Below, piece after piece: positions 22,346-33,739 of a stretch of DNA of 64,000 bases (the first letter of the stretch is position 1; each line of letters opens with the position of its first letter). Under the pieces are notes generated by a model, which saw only the letters and a list, made by a program, of their open reading frames with translations, was not told where the DNA came from and made no database searches. Source of the stretch: Akebia trifoliata. Its lineage: Eukaryota > Streptophyta > Magnoliopsida > Ranunculales > Lardizabalaceae. The stretch is from positions 21,563,288 through 21,627,287 of the forward strand of contig CM030717.1 in NCBI GenBank assembly GCA_017979445.1. Direction: 5' to 3'. Position numbers and translations under genes: made by a program.

Positions 22346-24128
22346 TGAAAGCGCCCTCGATCCGCGGGGTGCGCAGATCCACTTTTGACCCTTGAGGTTT
22401 GGGAGTCGCCACCTAGTTATTACGGTCTAGGAACCAAATTGACCCTACAATGGATAAAAAGAACTAATCTACTATAGAAATCTGAATCTGGGGATCATGT
22501 TACGGGGTTGGAAGGTGTTAGGCACCAACCCCGCCCGGCCAATGCCAGTTTCTACTTATCCCAAATAGATCTACATTGCTAATGATAAACCTAGATTAAA
22601 AAAAATATATAAAAAAATTACCTTTGATCTGCAAAAGTGTTATTCCCTCAAATCTGGTTAGAATGGTTCCTTGTACCGTATTCTTTACTTCGTTCTATCT
22701 CCGGATCTGATTCCTGATCTCGAGGTAAGGTATCTCCTTCTTGGATCTGAGTCCTTCAAATTTGTTGTGGATTTTTGGGATGTTTTTTAGAGTTTTTTGG
22801 GTGTTTTTTAGGGTAAAATCGGAGTAGGGGTGTTAAGGAAGGAGTTGGGGCTCTAAAATTAAGGTTTTGGGGAGGCTATGGAGGCTTATTTACCTACTTT
22901 TCCTAGGATTTTTTCTTTGATACGAAAATAGGGTGTGGAGGCTCCTATTTATAAAGTTTTTAGAAGCATTAGGGTTTGATTAGGGTTTCTTTTAGAGTTT
23001 CAATTAGGGTTTTAACTTAGTCTTTAGGGTTTTAGGATTTTGACTTTAGTCTTATGAGATTGACTTGATTAGTTTAGATTAGGGTTTTGATATAGGGTTT
23101 TGACCTTAGTCTTATGAGATTGACTTGATTAGTTTAGATTAGGGTTTTGATTTAGGGTTTTGACCTTAGTCTTATGAGATCGACTTGATTAGTTTAGATT
23201 AGGGTTTTGATTTAAGGTTTTGACCTTAGTCTTATGAGATTGACTTTAATACTTGACTCTAGTCTTACTTAATTGACTTTAATTTTGACTTTAGCCTTAT
23301 TTGATTGACTTTAATATCTTGACTTTAATCTTACTTGATTGACTTTAAATTTTTGGAGAACCCCCCTCTATTATATCTTTAATTCTTTGGACCCCCAAAT
23401 GGAGGGGTCCTTAAAGAAATATCTTGCGAACCATCAACAATTTTTCTTGAAAGTCTGATTGATCAATTTTTTTGTTTAAATTTTATAATTAATTTTATTA
23501 ATGTTTCACTTTACATTATTTAATGATTTATTTATTAATTTCAAAATTTTTAATTATTAAAATTATGAAATTACCATTTTGCCCTCGGAGAGGATTTTTT
23601 TACGTTTTAAGTCGTTTTTCAATGTTCCAGGATTTTTTAGAATCAGTTTCTCGTAAGGAATTCAATGAAAAAGTTGATTTTTATCATTTATGAAATTTTT
23701 TGTGTGAAATGATCGTGAATTTTATGAGGGGTATTTTCGTAATTTTGTCAAATTTTGTGAATATTGGTGAAATGATTTATTTGGTTTCGATTTGTTGTTT
23801 TATGTGTTTGAATGGGTTTTCCTAAGCGTAATGTAGGCTCTAGGGTTGTTTTGATGTTAGGGGTATTTTGGTAATTTGGTCATTTTTAGTGATTTTTATC
23901 GTGAAGCTTCTTTTTGTTTGCAAGATGATGATTTCTATGTTTCTGGGGTCGTATTTACCTAGCGTAGCGTGGTTTCTAAGTTTTGTCAGTTCGAGATACC
24001 TCATCCGGATTTCTGAAACATATCTGGTAACAAAATAAAGCATTGGAATAGACATCCATCATTGGGAACCTTTGCGATCGGATTGACGACTTGATTAATC
24101 AGGTGGATGCAAAAATGGGGTGTCTACA
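22346..24128 (-). repeat. Element B 5' LTR
   Basis: 1783 bp, nearly the same as the 3' LTR but with two extra copies of a 60-bp unit (CTTATGAGATTGACTTGATT...GGGTTTTGAC, about 23,050-23,230) and a few small indels. About nine mismatches were counted over the first ~210 bases; the rest is closer. Confidence 0.92.
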
Positions 24129-24133
24129 AAGTG

Positions 24134-24787
24134 CTCCCGGGTTTTTTTTCTCCAAACTAACCAAAAGGTAAGTGGGTGGACCGATCCACACCGCTCAAAT
24201 GGAACCCGCAATATTGGTCTAACCCAATAAATGTAATTGAAAAAGTTGTGCTGGCCCATCATTTTTTAACCCATTAGCCCAATTGGTATGTTATATGAGC
24301 CGATCGAGTTAATTGGTTCAATTAAATATCAATGAGGTGATGTATTGGTTTTTGAATCCATTGGATAGAATCGGTCTGAATGTGATAACTGAATTTTTTT
24401 TCTGACTAATTTTATTCAATGGGTCGGACCTTTCTTTAAATTAAAATGGTTGAATCACATTAAAAATCGTATAAAAAAATGGACGTGGCTTATTTTTAAA
24501 TATGTCAGTAATGAGAGTTAGTTTCTTAGTTAGATGGCTCATGGTGATGTACAATTGTTGATGGAAAGAGTTTTAGATGCATTCACCACCATCGAAAAGT
24601 ACAACTTTGGTGCATATGGACTTTAAAGCGTATTCTCTCTCAAGTTAGTAACTGTTAATTGGAACCTCTTATGTACCGCGGCCAATTTCTGGGACCCGAA
24701 TTACCACGTATTCCATTTTGGTTCAGTCACATTTTCCAACTCATGAAGATTATTGTAATATTATGGGGATAAGCACATTGGGTTCTA
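24134..24787 (+). other. Element A leader, second part
   Basis: It continues A's leader after element B. Bases up to about 24,590 match element C inverted (about 37,690-38,143). It contains no clear frame until ORF1. Confidence 0.75.
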
Positions 24788-25384
24788 ATGATTCGTCTTC
24801 CATCGAACTCCAAATTCACAAAAGAACTCTCGAAAGGATTAGGAGTTAAGCCAAAAAAAAAAGCAAGAAGATTTACAGACCACGGTTTACTGAACATGTG
24901 GAGACTCTTAGAAGTACACCAAACTCTTGAACAAGAAGATCCTAGGGATTTCGCTCCAGAACCTCACAGGAAGGCCAGGGATTTTACTTTATGTCTAGGG
25001 GTATTGTCAACATATTTTCTGATTTCATTTAGGATGAGTAATCAGTTACCGAGATTCTTCGCTGATATTGCAAGACAACTTAAAAATAAGGTTAACCCAG
25101 TCCCCACAATACTCTCCGAGACTTTTGAGGGATTATCAAATGAGAATGCACCAGGAGGGGCAGGATTTCGAGGAAGTCCACATTTGCTTTATTTGTGGTT
25201 ATGTATCCAACTTCGCATCGCAGAGTTCTCACAAATCAAGGAAAGTAAATGGAAAAAATTCACAAGAAAAGAAACATTGGTGGATTTTGCATCCATAGAA
25301 GACTGGAAGGACTGGCTCTCAAATTTGACTACACAAGATGTAAATTGGGATCAAGAATGGATGAAGGCACCGTACTTGCTTTAA
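24788..25384 (+). CDS. Element A ORF1 (Ogre-type ORF1-like protein), probably truncated
   Basis: A 198-codon open frame upstream of gag. It contains NKVNPVPTILSETFEGLS, a SPHLLYLWLCIQLRIAEF segment, and the tryptophans of DWKDWLSNL and VNWDQEWMK. This pattern (PVP.ILAETF, then LLY.W, then a W-rich stretch) is what I know from Ogre ORF1 and related plant proteins (the domain called DUF7745, from memory). Its function is unknown. The frame stops at 25,382; similar-looking coding sequence may continue to about 25,640, so the protein is likely cut short. The N-terminal methionine is simply the first ATG; the original start may lie upstream. The position before gag is diagnostic of the Ogre branch. 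Confidence 0.62.
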   Translation: MIRLPSNSKFTKELSKGLGVKPKKKARRFTDHGLLNMWRLLEVHQTLEQEDPRDFAPEPHRKARDFTLCLGVLSTYFLISFRMSNQLPRFFADIARQLKNKVNPVPTILSETFEGLSNENAPGGAGFRGSPHLLYLWLCIQLRIAEFSQIKESKWKKFTRKETLVDFASIEDWKDWLSNLTTQDVNWDQEWMKAPYLL

Positions 25385-25639
25385 AAGGGTCTAATCATGT
25401 AATGCTCACTAGTCTGTTGAATACATCTTTTTATTGCCCAAGGATGATACCAAGATATATATGATTCCCTTCATGGATCCCAATGCTTCCGAGGAATCGA
25501 CATCCTATTAAGAGCTGACTGTGCACTTGGTAGAACACATAGCTACCGCTTGGGACCATCGGTTACTTATTGAATCAGAAGATCAACAAGCATTCAAGAA
25601 GCAGAAGAGAGAAGTAGAAGAGCATGTAGGGTCCTAGAT

Positions 25640-25846
25640 CGAGTTATCTTTACTTTAAGAAGAGAGTCTCCTCATTTCTTTTGTGTTCGCATTTGTCTCA
25701 TTGGTACGACTTTTAATGAGAAGTTTTTTTTATAATGCCCTAATAACAATAAATCACCTCATCAGACATAAGATTGACCAGCACAACTCATCAATTATAA
25801 TAATAAAAGCAAATGCTATCAAAAGGGACCAATTCTTAATTCACCT
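25640..25846 (+). other. Spacer between ORF1 and gag
   Basis: Short AT-rich interval with stops in all frames. It may contain the splice or reinitiation signals needed to express gag, but none is identifiable. Confidence 0.4.
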
Positions 25847-27340
25847 TTGATGGGGTTTCAGGATACTATTGCGCCTAAACTTAAGCGTCAGCCACCTGGT
25901 TGGAGTCAAGAGTCAGGTCGTTTGGAAAGAATATCAGCGCCAAGTGAACCATCAAAAATGGCTTCTGAATCTGAACTCACAGAAATTCGTAAGATCTTAG
26001 CAATCTTTGCAATGGATATGAATAACATAAAAAGCAAGGTAAAAGTACTAGAACAGATCTCTGAGTCAACAAGAGACCAGCCTGATGATCAAAGGGGCAA
26101 GGGACTGGAAGGTAGCACAGCTAAGAATCTGGATGAGGTTTATGAGCTTGACGGAAATGAGGAGTATTTTAATGAGAATCCAATGTTAGCCAACAAAATG
26201 ACTCAGTTGGAAACAGTCGTGAAGAACATAAAAGGGATTGATGAAATTGCGACAGGAATAGAGGCTTTGAATCAAATCCTTAAGATCTGTCTACCAGAAA
26301 AGTTTGTAATGCCGGAAATGGAAAAATTCAATGGAGTAGGCTACGCAAAAATGCATCTCAAGGTATATGTCACCAACATGCGCACAATGGGCCTCAGTGA
26401 CGAACAGATTACATTATTGTTCCAACGTACTCTATCAGGATCAGCGTTACGATGGTTGATGTCCCAAGATTCAGCTGTAATTAGGACATGGGAAAATATG
26501 TCATGGATGTTCTGGCACCAGTACAAGTACAGCACTGAAATCGAAACTTCTCGAAGGGATTTGAAATCCACTAAGTAAAAGAATGGGGAAACATTTACCG
26601 ATTTTATTAGCCGCTGGAGGGCTAAAGCTGTACAGATGTGGGATAGACCATCAGAAAAGGAACAAGTGGAAATCATCTTGAAAAACCTCTCACCGGGGTA
26701 TGCTCAGCATTTAGTTGTCCAGTATCTCCCCACATTCGAATCCCTGTTACAAGCTGGAAGCCAACTTGATGATGCCTTTGCCTCTGGGATCCTTTCCAAC
26801 TCTTCTGACAACAAAGCCAAAAAACCCTTCATTAATTCCAAACCCAACATCAACCATGCCTATATAGCCACCACATCCACTACCCCAACTCAACCCCCAG
26901 CTCGAATTAATAACCAGGCAAATTTGAGTATAGCTCCCCCTCGACAGTTCACAAATCTAGGGCTGACCCTCACTACGGCCTTCCAGAAACTATTAAAAAA
27001 AGGGCTCCTCACTCCTCTCCAACCTCGACCTCTGCCAAATCCCCTACCAATTTCTCATAACCCTAACGTCTTTTGCGAATTCCATCGAAGCCCTGGTCAT
27101 CATACTGATCGTTGCATCTCTCTCCGCCATACCATCCAAAATTTCATTGATGATAAAAAAAGTCATCATTCCTACCCCAACACCACCAAATGTCACCACC
27201 AATCCACTACCTGCATATCAACCTCCACCAACATTGAATATGGTCTCAAACACCCAACTACCTTTCGACCCAGTCTCTTTCATCCACCTAATCTACACCA
27301 AACCACCCAGTTATCCCCTTGTTGGAATAACCTTCAATGA
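25847..27340 (+). pseudogene. Element A gag
   Basis: Gag forms the particle and binds RNA. The first frame (25,847-26,578) has a helical N-terminus and the capsid-like region with YVTNMRTMGLSDEQI and LSGSALRWLMSQDSAV. A single in-frame TAA at 26,576 interrupts it. The same frame continues with FTDFISRWRAKAVQMW and EIILKNLSPGYAQHLV. A variant zinc knuckle follows: FCEFHRSPGHHTDRC has Cys-X2-His-X4-His-X4-Cys in place of CCHC, as is usual for this branch. Near 27,155-27,161 a run of seven A marks the point where the reading must move by +1 into the protease frame; the gag frame itself ends at 27,340. Confidence 0.85.
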
Positions 27341-28436
27341 CGAGGTCTATGCCACAAGCCATGAGCCATTTGATCTAAGTGAAGATGAATCATACTGTCT
27401 ATCCCCACCTCGCTACGATTGCCCATCATATACCAGCTACCTCTTGGCACAAATGATCTCGAAAAGTCCATTCTCTGTAACAGATGAAGATCCTTACCTA
27501 TTGGCAGAAGAAGACGAGTTATTTCCACGAGGAGGAAGAGTCTTTAAGCCATCGGAACTCAATGTTGATAATCCATCGACCTTGGAAAGAAAGGAAAAAG
27601 TGGATCCCATCCAAAAAACCATTGAAGAGGATGATGTTGTGATCAAACAGCTAAAAAAGGCAGGCGCCAACATTTCAGTTTGGGGTTTGCTCATGGCCTC
27701 CACGGCTCATAGGGAAGCTATTCTTAAAGCACTAAACGCAACCCAAGTTTCCCTCGACACATCTCCAGATCAACTAGCTAGTATAGTAGGGGCAACTCAT
27801 GCTGAAAATAATCTATCCTTCTCAGATTTCAATCTCCCAAAAGAATGGCCAAGCCACACAAAGCCGTTACACATTACAATTGACTGCAATGGAATGAGAG
27901 TCCTTCTAGTCTTGGTAGATAATGGAAATGCACTAAATGTCTGTCCTCTGAAGACCGCGACTTGCCTTGGGTTCAAGAACAATGACTTCAAACCAACTAG
28001 CCAAGGCGTCAGAGCTTATGATAATACGAAAAGGGATGTACTAAGAATTTTGCAGCTACGAATATCCACGGGTATAACAGACTTCCCTGTGGCATTCCAA
28101 GTCTTGGATATTCAGTCATCCTTCAACCTATTACTAGGGAGACCGTGGCTGCATCAGATCAAGGCCGTACCTTCTACTTTGCATCAGAAGATTAAATTCA
28201 TCAAGGACGGTTTGGTGATCACGCTTCATGGGAATGCCAAAATTATGGAGATTGTGAACGATATAGAAACCAAAGATAAATCGTTGTCTAAATTCAACCC
28301 GAACAAAAAGAAATACAAGTCAGCGGGTTTGAATTTGAAAATATTCATGTTGTTCAGTGGGACAATTCTGCGAAAGAGCTGGTACCTATCGATAATATGT
28401 TCAATTGTTGCGTGGCAAGCATGTTCAAAAGCATGA
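27147..28436 (+). pseudogene. Element A protease region
   Basis: Open frame of 429 codons overlapping the end of gag by 194 bp in a different frame. After a proline-rich linker it contains ADREA-type linker sequence and then an aspartic-protease core: LHITIDCNGMRVLLVLVDNG with the active-site triad DNG (others have DTG or DSG), then VAFQVLDIQSSFNLLLGRPW with the second conserved motif. Retroviral-type proteases work as dimers to cut the polyprotein. After about 28,320 the sensible reading moves by -1 into the next frame, so the last ~35 residues of this open frame are out of phase. Confidence 0.82.
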
Positions 28437-30735
28437 GATTCTTCCCAAGCATGGGTTTGGGTCGTAGACAACAGGGGATCAAAGTTGTACCAGCCATTCA
28501 AGAAGTAGTTGGGACATTCGAATTGGGGTATGAACCTACTAAAAAAGATTGGGCTCGATATTGGAAGATAAGGAAAGATAAGGCGAATGCGATGAGGCAA
28601 AGGCATGTCATCGATGTAATCAACATTAAGCCTTATCGTAAAACCCTTAATGGACGCTTCGTGAAAGCAGGGGAAGATTTTCCTTATTGTGGTTTTTCAG
28701 AACCTTTCATCGATCACCTCACGAGTACCCGCCAACCGGGATTTGAGATTTTCTTTAGATTGAGTTGGCCTGACAATGAAGAAAACGAAGCATCTAAAGA
28801 ACTCGAAGGAGCAAGTGATTGGCAGACAACTGTGGATTCACTCAATATCACTCAGATATTTATCGAAGAAGGAAATGAGTCAGTCTTGTCAGTCAAGAGT
28901 GGTGTTCAAAACCCACAATCTGTAATCAAATCCGCAATCGGGTCTCTTTCCAATTACCATATAATGAGTCCTTTGTTGTATGTCAAGTCTAGTCGTGATG
29001 AGTCTGTCGGATCTGTAGTAAGTCCTGTCACCCCATCTATCTTTAATGAAATAGAAGAAGTTTCTGATTATCCCAAGTGCAATAATGATTTAACTGATAA
29101 CCTGACTTCGAAGGATGAATCTTCTGATGAAGAAACTCCGATCGAATTAATTAAACAACTTGAACAAGAAGATGAACGTCGGGCTCAACCTGTAATGGAA
29201 GAAACAGAACTAGTCAATCTCGGGACTAAAGATATTCCTCAAGAGATTCAAATTGGAGTCACCTTATCTCCCGAGGAACGCGAAGGGATAGTAGATTTGC
29301 TAAGAAAGTTCAAGGACGTATTTGCGTGGTCATATGAGAACATGCCAGGAGTAAGTACGGATATTGTTCAACATCGGATTCTATTGCATCTCGATGCTTG
29401 ACCAGTAAAGTAGAAACTCCGACGTATGAAGCTAGAATGGACTTTGAAGATTAAAGAAGAGATCACTAAGCAGATCAATGCTGGATTCTTGGAAGTGGTG
29501 GAGTACCCAGAATGGATTGCTAATGTAGTCCCAATTCCCAAAAAAGATCGGAAAGTGAGAATGTGCGTGAACTTCAAAGATTTAAATAAGGTCAGTCCAA
29601 AGGATAGCTTTCCGTTGCCTCACATAGATGTATTGGTCGATAATACAGTAGGGCACGCCATGCTTTCATTTATGGATGGGTTCTCAGGGTACAACCAGAT
29701 AAATATGGACCCTCGCGACATGCAAAAGACATCATTCATCACGCAATGGGGAACATTTTGCTACAAAGTCATGCCTTTTGGTTTGAAGAACGTTGGGGCT
29801 ACCTATCAGAGAGCAGCTACGACCTTATTCTACGACATGATACACAAGGAGGTCAAGGTCTATGTGGATGACATGATAGTGAAATTCAAAGAACGATCGG
29901 GACACGTCGCTGCATTAGAGAAGTTTCTTACAATGATCCAAAAATACCAGTTACGCCTTAACCCTCAAAAATGCGTATTCGGAGTGACTTCTGGAAAATT
30001 ACTTGGATTCGTAATCAGTCAAAGGGGGATCGAAGTAGACCTTGGAAAAATCAAAGCTATACAGAAATGATACCTCCTAAGACTGAAAAATAGATTTGGG
30101 GGTTCTTAGGCAGAATTCAATATGTCAGCAGATTTATCGCTCAGCTCACCAATGTGTGCGAACCTATATTCAAGCTTCTCAAGAAGAACGTGTCAACAGT
30201 ATGGAATGAGCAATGCCAAAAAGCTTTCGACCAAGTTAAGGAGTATCTCTCAAATCCGCCCATTTTGGTTCCACCTAGCCCGGGTGAACCTCTCTTCCTT
30301 TACTTGTCAGTCACGGAAGAAGCTATGGGATGCATGCTGGCATAGTACGACTAGGACAATCACAAAGAGAGGGCCATCTACTATATCAGCAAGAAGATGT
30401 TAGAATATGAACGAAAGTATTCAGCTCTCGAAAAGACTTGCTTGGCACTAGTATGGGCTACTTAAAGGCTTCGGCATTACATGCTCTCTCATTCAATTAT
30501 TCTATTATCTCGGATGGACCCTTTAAAGTATCTCTTCGAGAAGTCGGCATTGACAAGTAGAACTGCACGTTGGTTGTTGTTGTTATCAGAATTCGATATT
30601 ACGCATGTCACGCAGAAGTCTATCAAGGGAAGAGCGGTAGCAGAATACTTGGCTGATCATCCAGTAGCAGAAGGAACAAGATCTATCGATCAATTCCCAG
30701 ATGAAAATATCCTGAACCTTGAAGAAGAATTGTGA
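28321..30735 (+). pseudogene. Element A reverse transcriptase and first RNase H
   Basis: It begins with a G-patch-like stretch (SMGLGRRQQGIKVVP) and an acidic linker, then the RT palm: VNFKDLNKVSPKDSFPLP, FMDGFSGYNQINM and the catalytic YVDD (codons 29,861-29,872). This enzyme copies element RNA into DNA. The first RNase H follows, with AIYYISKKMLEYERKYS and LLSEFDITHVTQKSIKGRA. Breaks seen: TGA at 29,399, TAG at 29,411, a -1 shift near 30,067, TAG at 30,091, 30,343 and 30,352, TAA at 30,463 and TGA at 30,733. The order and motifs match Tat/Ogre pol. Confidence 0.88.
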
Positions 30736-31149
30736 GATAGAGTATGGCGGTTATACTTTGATGGAGCGACGAATCAGAACGGGTATGGAATAGGGACAGT
30801 CTTGTTTTCTCCCGAAGGATGCCACATTCCGATTGCTATTAAGTTAGCTTTCTCCAATACTAATAATACAGCTGCATACGAAGCGTGCATCGTTAGGCTC
30901 GAGGCCGCTTTGAATCTGGGTATCACAGAAATTGAAGTATTTGGAGATTCAGCTTTGGTTATACATCAGTCGTTGGAAGAATGAAAAACTAAGGATGTGA
31001 AATTGAAACCCTATCACGAGTATCTGTTAAATTTAGTAAGGAAGTTCAAAGCCATCTTGTTCCAACATCTGTCAAGGGAAGAGAACAGATTCGTTGACGT
31101 TTTGACTACTCTGTCTTCGATGATCCATTTGCCTCAGGCATGGAACTAA
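30736..31149 (+). pseudogene. Element A second (archaeal-like) RNase H
   Basis: A second RNase H domain of the type acquired by Tat elements. All four acidic positions can be placed: Asp in RLYFDGATNQ, Glu in NTAAYEAC, Asp in VFGDSALVIHQ, and a final Asp in RFVDVLTTLSSM. Stops at 30,733, 30,982 and 31,147 break it, and the reading moves to another frame into integrase. Two consecutive RNase H domains are a recognised signature of the Tat lineage and confirm its placement. Confidence 0.85.
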
Positions 31150-32447
31150 GGCCCATCACCGTCGAAATCAAGGATAAACCTGCTTATTGCCATCAAGTCG
31201 ACATCGCTGCTCGACTCCCTGATGGAAAGCCATGGTACACTGACATCCATAAAGTATTGGAAAAACAAGAATTCCCAGTTGAAGTGTCAAGGAAAGAACG
31301 ACAAACCCTATAGAGATTCGCATCCCAATTCATCCTGTGCGCAGGAAACTTATATAAGAGGTCTTATGATGGAATTCATTTGTCATGTGTTGACAAAAAT
31401 CAATCTGAACGGTTAATGGAAGAGTTGCATTCCGGAGACTATGGACCGCATATGAGTGGGAAAATGTTAGCCAAACGAATCATGAGACAGGGGTATTATT
31501 GGCGAACAATGGAAACAAACTGTCATCACCTAGTCAAGACTTGCCATAAATGCCAAGTACATGCTCACCTCATACATGTATCTCCATCTCAGTTAGTTGG
31601 TTTGACTTCGCCATGGCCATTTTCTCTTTGGGGTATCGACATAATTGGCAAAATCACACCTAAAGCATCGAATGGACATGAGTACATTCTCGTGGCCATT
31701 GATTATTTTACAAAATGGGTGGAGGCCACTTCATATGCTGTTCTCACTGCATCCAAAGTTGCCAAGTTCGTCCAAACACATATTATCAGTCGATATGGAG
31801 TACCTTCTGAACTGATATCTGATAATGGGTCACATTTCAAAGCTGAATTTATTTCTCTATGTTCAAAGTTCAAGATCCGACACCACAAATCATGACCCTA
31901 CCGTCCCCAGACTAATGGAGCAGTTGAAGCAGCCAATAAGAATCTCAAGACAATCATCAGGAAGATGTGTCAATCTCATAGGGATTGGTTTGAAAAATTA
32001 CCATTTGCGCTTTGGGCATACTGTACCTCGATACGATCTTCCACCGGAGCCACCCCTTATTCACTAGTGTACGGAATGGAAGTTGTCTTACCAGTTGAAA
32101 TGGAAATCATGTCCCTCAGAATTCTAATGGAAAGTCAATTATCCGAAGCAGACTGGGTTCGCCATCGGTATGAAGAGTTGAACTTAATCGATGAAAAACG
32201 GCTTAAAGCATTGTACCACTTGCAAGCCTATCAGAGAAGAGTCGCTCGGGCATTTGATAAAAGGGTTAAAGTTCGCGACTTACAAGTTGGAGACCTCGTA
32301 CTTAAAGAAAATCGAGCACCCAATTGGGGAGGTCCTTTCATCGTCAAAGAGGTACTGCCTGGGAAAGCTGTCAAACTCCAAGATCACAATGGCATCAAAT
32401 TACCAGAACCGACAAACCTTGACCAGATCAAGCGGTATTACATTTGA
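31150..32447 (+). pseudogene. Element A integrase
   Basis: The N-terminal zinc-binding segment has LHSGDYGPHMSGKMLAKR and KTCHKCQVHAH. The catalytic core has Asp in FSLWGIDIIGKI, Asp in ELISDNGSHF and Glu in PQTNGAVEAANKN, giving a complete DDE set. The C-terminus has GDLVLKENRAPNWGGPF (GPF motif) and ends LDQIKRYYI at 32,447; no chromodomain is seen, as expected for this branch. A TGA at 31,893 lies between the second Asp and the Glu, and the N-terminal linker (31,150-31,380) is split between frames. Non-functional as it stands. Confidence 0.9.
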
Positions 32448-33735
32448 GGAGGCCATTTTCGGTCGAACCAATTTTCCTGTCACCTAGTTAAATATCTCCT
32501 TTCTCAGTCCCTTACAGCCATTAAAAAAGAAAAAAACTTTCTTCTTTCTCAGCCCGTTCACCTAACTTAGGGGAGGGAAATGTTCGAACTATATTTTGGT
32601 CTGATCTCAAAATTCTGGGGTACATAGGCAACCTGAGAAGTTACTTCAGGCCCGACTAGTTCAAAAAATAAAAAAATATGTTCCCCGCAAAGAAAAAAAT
32701 TGTCAAAATGGGGAAGGAAAAGAAAACTATTTTAAAGGAATGCCACACAAGGGGCATTCGGGTTTTTGAGCCTCAAGTCTCCTTTCTTTCTTAGCCTACT
32801 CCTAAGCCCACCTATAGAAGTCCTCCTAAGTACCGCACGAAAAGGTCAAGGAAAATAGTAAGCGTGATCAGACAGTAACTCCAGAAGTTTAAAAAAAAAA
32901 CAGCCTGCTAGGTTGAAAATCCGAAAGGGCAACTTAGGCAAAAATTAAGGCAAGCTCGCAAGGTTAAAAATCTGAAAGGACGGCCTTGGCAACAATTAGA
33001 GGAAAGGAAAATAAAATTATAAGCTTGCTAGATCGAAAACCTGAAAAGGCGGTCTAGGCAAAAGTTAGAGCATGCTCGCTAAATTGAAAACCTGAACATG
33101 TAATCTAGGCAAAAGATAGAGCAATCAAAAGAAAATCTCTGTCGAATCGAGAATCTAAAAAGATGAGCCGAGTTAGAGCATAAAAAATCTGAATGACCAA
33201 ATTTCAATACCCAGTTTAAAACAGGCAAAGACTTAGAACTCACATGTATTTCCTTTACGACTGATCTGGAAAAGTTTACTTTCCTAAGTGAACCAAAGGG
33301 GAAAGAACGTGATCTCCAAGATGAATCTCAAAAGTGAATATTTGTTCCCAACAGATGAGCTTGACTCATAATCTTAAATAAAATCGAAACTAAAAGTGAA
33401 TCCTTATTACACTTGTGGTAATCTAAGACTTCAAATTTTCATATTTAGGGGCACCTCTCCTTTTGTTTGGAAGCGTATTTATTTTTCCCCTTATAGTAGG
33501 GGCACGTCATTTCAAAATATGTTCAATTATCCCCAGTGTAATGTCTTATCAAACTAGGGGCATTTTTTTTGTTCTTAAGCCTGATCAATTCCAACCCCAA
33601 AGGATAAGGAAAATCTGAAATTAAAGTTTACCCTTTTGATAGCATTTTTTGAAAATCCCTGAGGTTCAAATGTTGACCTGACCTCCTAAAAAATATTTAA
33701 AAAAATGATTCCTATGGAGTGAGATTTTTACTCCA
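32448..33735 (+). repeat. Element A 3' untranslated region with about 60-bp repeats
   Basis: Between integrase and the hairpin repeats. It shares the conserved block around GGGGTACATAGGCAACCTGAG and CACACAAGGGGCATT with element B. About 32,900-33,130 holds four diverged ~60-bp repeats (CTGAAAAGGCGGTCTAGGCA). No protein is encoded. Confidence 0.65.
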
Positions 33736-33739
33736 GTAT

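Larger units (their letters stand above)
13618..24128 (-). mobile_element. Element B: minus-strand, internally deleted Ogre-type retrotransposon
   Basis: Two direct LTRs (13,618-15,268 and 22,346-24,128) begin TGAAAGCGCCC and end GGTGTCTACA on the plus strand. They are flanked by a perfect 5-bp duplication AAGTG (13,613-13,617 and 24,129-24,133). The primer-binding site lies next to the right LTR and the polypurine tract next to the left one, giving minus-strand orientation. Deleting B joins element A's leader exactly as in the uninterrupted relative C (CATAAGTGCTCCC). Gag, protease and RT are gone and only the end of integrase remains, so B must have been mobilised in trans. The LTRs are very similar to each other, so B is younger than A. 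Confidence 0.93.
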
